Below, piece by piece: positions 60,378 to 64,000 of a stretch of DNA of 64,000 nucleotides. Position 1 is the stretch's first letter; the number at the start of each line of letters is the position of its first letter. A model generated the notes under the pieces. The model was not told the DNA's origin. It made no database searches and saw nothing but the letters and a program-made list of their open reading frames with translations. Location of the stretch: the NCBI GenBank assembly GCA_050946935.1, contig JBMNVR010000002.1, positions 62,001 through 126,000 of the forward strand, in the 5' to 3' direction. Position numbers and translations under genes: made by a program. This stretch comes from UQRS01 sp050946935 (lineage in GTDB: Bacteria > Bacillota > Clostridia > Oscillospirales > Acutalibacteraceae).

Positions 60378-60725
60378 ATGTTCACAAAAGAGACCCGCAC
60401 AGGACAGATTTATGTTTCAAACGAGTATTTTTCCAAATTGATCGGCGCCGCTGTTTCCTCCTGCTACGGGGTGGCCGGTATGGTGCCCCACGGCAAGCAG
60501 CGATTCTGGGATTTCTTCGGCAAGGGACGTTTGGATAAAGGCGTGATCGTCCGCGGCGGTATGCAGTCGGTTGATGTCGACCTGCATATCGAGGTAACCT
60601 ATGGCGTTAATATCAGCGCGATTTCAGACAGTATCATCAATAAGGTCAAATTCACGGTCGAACAGGCCACCGGCATCATCGTCAACAAGGTGACCATCCG
60701 CATCGACGGAATCAAGACTGAATAA
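60378..60725 (+). CDS. Asp23/Gls24 family protein
   Basis: A 115-residue protein of the Asp23/Gls24 group, associated with envelope stress in Firmicutes. Conserved features: N-terminal GQIYVSNEYFSKLIGAAVSSCYGVAGM, DLHIEVTYGVNISAI and ATGIIVNKVTIRIDGI. AAAGGAGG precedes the ATG. Its position directly before fakA and recG matches the gene order usual in Gram-positives, although rpmB, the usual upstream neighbour, is replaced by a lipoprotein gene. Confidence 0.93.
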   Translation: MFTKETRTGQIYVSNEYFSKLIGAAVSSCYGVAGMVPHGKQRFWDFFGKGRLDKGVIVRGGMQSVDVDLHIEVTYGVNISAISDSIINKVKFTVEQATGIIVNKVTIRIDGIKTE

Positions 60726-60737
60726 TACGAAAAGCAA

Positions 60738-60777
60738 AATTCCTCCGCCGCCGTTTTACCAGAGGCCGGGGGAATTT
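60738..60777 (+). other. Hairpin between the Gls24-like gene and fakA
   Basis: AATTCCTCCGCC and GGCCGGGGGAATT can pair with one bulge and one G-U; no T-run follows. It is possibly an attenuation or processing site. Confidence 0.35.
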
Positions 60778-60811
60778 ATGCGCCGAGTTGGCGCGGATAA
60801 AAGGAGTGTAG

Positions 60812-62488
60812 ATGCAAATGAAGATCAGCGGTAACGCACTGCGGGACGCGATCATTTCGGGTGCAAACAACATCGCGAATCATAAGCAGGCGGTTGATGA
60901 ACTTAACGTCTTCCCGGTTCCGGACGGAGATACCGGCACCAACATGTCGATGAGCATCGGCAACGCCGCCAGAGAGCTCGCCCGCCTTCAGGACCGTTCG
61001 GTGGCGGAGGTTTCCTCCACCGCCGCGTCGGCACTGCTTCGTGGAGCAAGGGGAAACTCCGGTGTTATTCTCTCCCTGCTTTTCCGCGGCATTGCCCAGG
61101 GCTTCAAGGGCGCGGAGGAGGCGGACGGCGCGAATATCGCCGCCGCACTGCGTGCCGGCGTCACTGCCGCCTACAAGGCGGTTATGAAGCCGACTGAGGG
61201 AACCATCCTGACCGTCGCCCGCATGGCGGCGGAACGGGCGGAGGCCTCCGCCGCCGAGGGAAAGGAAGCGGTAGAGGTATTCGGCGATGCCATCGACGCG
61301 GCGAAAACCGCGCTCGATCAGACGCCCGAAATGTTGCCGGTTCTGAAAAAGGCCGGCGTAGTCGATGCCGGCGGCCGCGGCCTGGTCGTTGTCTTTGAAG
61401 GAATGTATTCGGTTTTTAAAGACAACATCATGATCGCCCCGACCGACGCTCCGGCCGCCGCTCCCGCGCCGGCTGCGACCCCAAAAAACGCCGTGGCGGA
61501 GTATGAGGGCGACATCACCTTCACCTACTGCACAGAGTTCATTGTCAAGCGCAGCTCTGCCGACACCGACCCGCTGCGACTCCGCGCCTATCTGGAGACG
61601 ATCGGCGACTGTGTGGTTGTGGTCGATGACGAGGAGATTATCAAGGTTCACGTCCATACCGACCATCCGGGCAAAGCGCTGGAAAAGGGCCTTGAATTCG
61701 GGCAGCTTGTCAATCTGAAAATTGAAAATATGCGGGATCAGAACGAGCGTGCAAAGCACGACGCCAAGCAGGCTGCGACGCCGGTACAGACGCCGTCGGG
61801 CGACAGCTACACTCCCGCCCCGATTGAAAAGCCGGTGGGCTTTGTCTCGGTCGCCGTCGGCAAGGGGATCGAGGCACTGTTCCGCGACCTGGGCGCAGAT
61901 CAGATCGTCAGCGGGGGACAAACTATGAATCCCAGCACCGACGACATTCTGCGCGCTATCGAGCTCACCCCGGCTGAGACGGTTTTCGTCCTCCCAAACA
62001 ACAAAAACATCATCATGGCTGCCGAGCAGGCCATTCCGCTCAGCAGCCGGAAGGTCATCGTGCTGCATACCCGCACGATCCCGATGGGTATTTCAGCCAT
62101 GCTGGCTTACGAACCGGCGGCCGAAACCGACCTCAACGCCATCAATATGGGTCGCGCCGCCAAAGCGGTCGGCACCGGGCAGATCACCTTTGCCGCCCGG
62201 GACTCCAACTATGACGGGCATAAAATTAAAAAGGGCGAACTTCTGGCGCTCAAAAACGGCAAAGTTGCCTTTACGGAGACCAATCTGACCAAGGCACTGG
62301 TCAAGCTGACCCGCGAGCTTTGCACCAAGGACACTGCCTTTGTCACACTCCTCTACGGCGAGGACGTCACCGACGAGCAGGCGGAGGAGGCACGGGACGC
62401 GCTTGCCGCCAAGCTGGGCAGTGAGATCGAAATCAATATGATCAACGGGGGACAGCCGGTCTATTACTTCATCATTTCGGTTGAATGA
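60812..62488 (+). CDS. fakA: Fatty acid kinase ATP-binding subunit (DAK2/DegV-like)
   Basis: DAK2-domain kinase, 558 residues, that phosphorylates fatty acids held by FakB partners. The N-terminal DhaL-like ATP domain (1 to about 200) has PVPDGDTGTNM with metal-binding Asp38 and Asp40, and GARGNSGVILS. A middle linker is rich in Ala/Pro. The C-terminal half (about 345-558) is the DegV-related domain with GISAMLAYEP and LLYGEDV. The start follows AAGGAG. No fakB is in the window. The gene precedes recG, as in many Firmicutes. Confidence 0.93.
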   Translation: MQMKISGNALRDAIISGANNIANHKQAVDELNVFPVPDGDTGTNMSMSIGNAARELARLQDRSVAEVSSTAASALLRGARGNSGVILSLLFRGIAQGFKGAEEADGANIAAALRAGVTAAYKAVMKPTEGTILTVARMAAERAEASAAEGKEAVEVFGDAIDAAKTALDQTPEMLPVLKKAGVVDAGGRGLVVVFEGMYSVFKDNIMIAPTDAPAAAPAPAATPKNAVAEYEGDITFTYCTEFIVKRSSADTDPLRLRAYLETIGDCVVVVDDEEIIKVHVHTDHPGKALEKGLEFGQLVNLKIENMRDQNERAKHDAKQAATPVQTPSGDSYTPAPIEKPVGFVSVAVGKGIEALFRDLGADQIVSGGQTMNPSTDDILRAIELTPAETVFVLPNNKNIIMAAEQAIPLSSRKVIVLHTRTIPMGISAMLAYEPAAETDLNAINMGRAAKAVGTGQITFAARDSNYDGHKIKKGELLALKNGKVAFTETNLTKALVKLTRELCTKDTAFVTLLYGEDVTDEQAEEARDALAAKLGSEIEINMINGGQPVYYFIISVE

Positions 62489-62546
62489 CGGAAATAAAAG
62501 ACGGGAGTACGCCCCTTTAACCCACAGCGAAAGGATGGTCATGCAT

Positions 62547-64000
62547 ATGGCGTCCGACAGCAGCAATCTGCAATATTTAAAGGGCGTGGGCGAAAAGCGC
62601 GCCCAGCTATTTCAAAAGCTGGGTGTCGCAAGCGTCGGCGCCCTTTGCCGTTTTTATCCCCGGCAATACAAGGATTGGAGTCGTCCGGTCACCGTGGCCG
62701 AAGCCGCGGTGGGGGAGATCTGTTGCGTAAAGGCGGAGATTTCCCTTCCGGTGACCGAGCATCGGGTGCGCCGGGGCATGGTGTTATATAAGACGCTGGC
62801 CACCGATCGCAGCGGCGTTCCGCTTTACATCACCATCTTCAACAATAAATATGCCGCCGGCCGTCTGGAACCGGGCAAAACCTTTCTGTTTTACGGTAAG
62901 GTTGACGGGAATCTTCTGCGGCGGGAGATGACCTCGCCCGAGATTGAGCGGGAAACCTGCGCCTCGATCCACCCGGTCTACCCGGCGACCGAGGGACTAT
63001 CCTCCAAAACCATTGAAAAGGTCATGCCAAACGCCCTGCGCATCTTCGAGCCGGAGGATCCTCTTCCCAGAGAAATGCGCAACCGCCTTGGCCTTCTCGA
63101 TCTGAACGAGGCACTCTGGAACATTCATTTTCCGAAAAATCACAAAGCGCTGGAGGCTGCGCGCCGCCGCCTGGTTTTTGAGGAGCTGTTTTTGCTGCAA
63201 ACCGGCTTAAAACAGCTCAAGGCACGGGACAGGGGAGAGACCTCTGCAAAAATTTCCGTCGACCGCTCGGCCGATTTCGAAAAGCTGCTGCCCTTTACCC
63301 TGACCGGTGCACAGCGGCGCGTGATCGGGGAGTGCGTGGCGGATATGCGCGCCGCCCGCCCGATGAACCGTCTGGTTCAGGGCGATGTCGGCTCGGGAAA
63401 GACGGCAGTGGCCGCCTCGATCGCCATGACTGCCGCGGCAAACGGGCTGCAGACCGCTCTGATGGCCCCAACCGAGATTTTAGCCGAGCAGCACTATCGT
63501 TCCCTTTCCGCCCTGCTGAAGGGGAGCGGACTGCGACTCACCCTTCTGACCGGCTCAGCAACCAAAAAAGAAAAGGAGCGGATCAAAGCCCTGCTCGCCG
63601 CGGGGGAGGTCGACCTCGCTGTCGGCACCCACGCCCTGCTGACCCCCGACGTGCGGTTTGCCGCGCTTGGGCTGGTGATAACCGACGAACAGCATCGGTT
63701 TGGCGTCGCCCAGCGCGCCGCTCTCGCCGCAAAGGGGGAGAATCCCCATCTGTTGGTCATGTCCGCCACCCCGATTCCACGAACCCTGGCGCTGATTATC
63801 TACGGTGATCTGGACATCAGCGTCATCGACCAACTGCCGCCCGGCCGCCAGCCGATTGAGACCTACGCCATCTCCACCGCCTTGCGGGAAAGGGCGTACG
63901 CCTATGTCCGGCGGCATCTGGACGAAGGACGGCAGGGATACGTCGTCTGCCCCCTGATCGAGGAAAACGAGGAGGGCGCGCCCGGTCTCACCCCGGCGAC
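62547..64000 (+). CDS. recG: ATP-dependent DNA helicase RecG, N-terminal part (3' end outside window)
   Basis: Branch-migration helicase acting on stalled forks and Holliday junctions. About 484 residues are visible and the frame stays open to base 64000. The wedge/OB domain starts YLKGVGEKRAQLFQKLG. The helicase core has Walker A QGDVGSGKTAVAA (Lys285), APTEILAEQH, the DEQH box in TDEQHRFGVAQR, and MSATPIPRTL. The ATG at 62547 is preferred because the two earlier in-frame ATGs (62535, 62541) overlap or crowd the ribosome site GAAAGGA at 62529-62535. Confidence 0.97.
   Translation, partial: MASDSSNLQYLKGVGEKRAQLFQKLGVASVGALCRFYPRQYKDWSRPVTVAEAAVGEICCVKAEISLPVTEHRVRRGMVLYKTLATDRSGVPLYITIFNNKYAAGRLEPGKTFLFYGKVDGNLLRREMTSPEIERETCASIHPVYPATEGLSSKTIEKVMPNALRIFEPEDPLPREMRNRLGLLDLNEALWNIHFPKNHKALEAARRRLVFEELFLLQTGLKQLKARDRGETSAKISVDRSADFEKLLPFTLTGAQRRVIGECVADMRAARPMNRLVQGDVGSGKTAVAASIAMTAAANGLQTALMAPTEILAEQHYRSLSALLKGSGLRLTLLTGSATKKEKERIKALLAAGEVDLAVGTHALLTPDVRFAALGLVITDEQHRFGVAQRAALAAKGENPHLLVMSATPIPRTLALIIYGDLDISVIDQLPPGRQPIETYAISTALRERAYAYVRRHLDEGRQGYVVCPLIEENEEGAPGLTPA

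Overview
The window reads as a chromosomal segment of a GC-rich Gram-positive anaerobe of class Clostridia, most likely an Oscillospiraceae/Ruminococcaceae-type gut or fibre-degrading bacterium. The evidence is PolC-type DNA polymerase III, a V-type ATPase operon, two dockerin-bearing secreted proteins, short-form HisG with HisZ, a tryptophan T-box, a Gls24-FakA-RecG cluster and extended GAAAGGA Shine-Dalgarno sites. No phage, insertion sequence, CRISPR array, tRNA or rRNA was seen. The species cannot be named from the sequence alone. All motif positions were read by eye; no search was run.

Layout. 1-6.7 kb: end of acetate kinase, an aldo/keto reductase, a galactokinase, a promoter driving two subunits of a sodium-pumping decarboxylase (OadG, OadB), then galT behind a palindromic operator-like site. 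7.0-13.0 kb: OmpR-family regulator, histidine kinase, HtrA-type membrane protease, a small conserved-looking protein and a membrane-anchored protein with an internal duplication. 13.3-16.9 kb: a large secreted SGNH-hydrolase protein ending in a dockerin. 17.1-28.2 kb: one strong promoter followed by pyrH-frr-uppS-cdsA-dxr-rseP-ispG, a terminator hairpin, then polC. 28.2-34.6 kb: histidine operon hisZGDCBAIE, with no hisH or hisF, followed by a GNAT acetyltransferase. 35.2-40.6 kb: zinc-dependent phospholipase C-like protein overlapping luxS, a branched-chain aminotransferase, and the two subunits of the electron-bifurcating transhydrogenase NfnAB. 40.6-44.7 kb: a hairpin-rich gap and a large minus-strand GH97 glycosidase. 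45.0-48.8 kb: a TSCPD protein, an unknown gene, a degenerate ATPase and a minus-strand TrpB2 under a Trp T-box. 49.4-58.4 kb: V-ATPase operon in the order G/H, C, I, K, F, E, A, B, D. 58.5-64 kb: solute-binding lipoprotein, Gls24-like protein, FakA, and the start of RecG.

How the genes fit together. The window mixes housekeeping functions (nucleotide, lipid-carrier, isoprenoid and membrane synthesis, replication) with fermentative energetics: acetate kinase, Na+-decarboxylase subunits, NfnAB and a V-type ATPase. Carbohydrate use is represented by galK, galT and a GH97 enzyme. The two dockerin proteins imply a cohesin scaffold encoded elsewhere.

The most unusual observation is in the GH97 protein. 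Its dockerin does not sit at a terminus; it appears inserted inside a chitobiase-C-terminal-like beta-sandwich domain, splitting that domain into two halves that together align with an intact copy later in the same protein.
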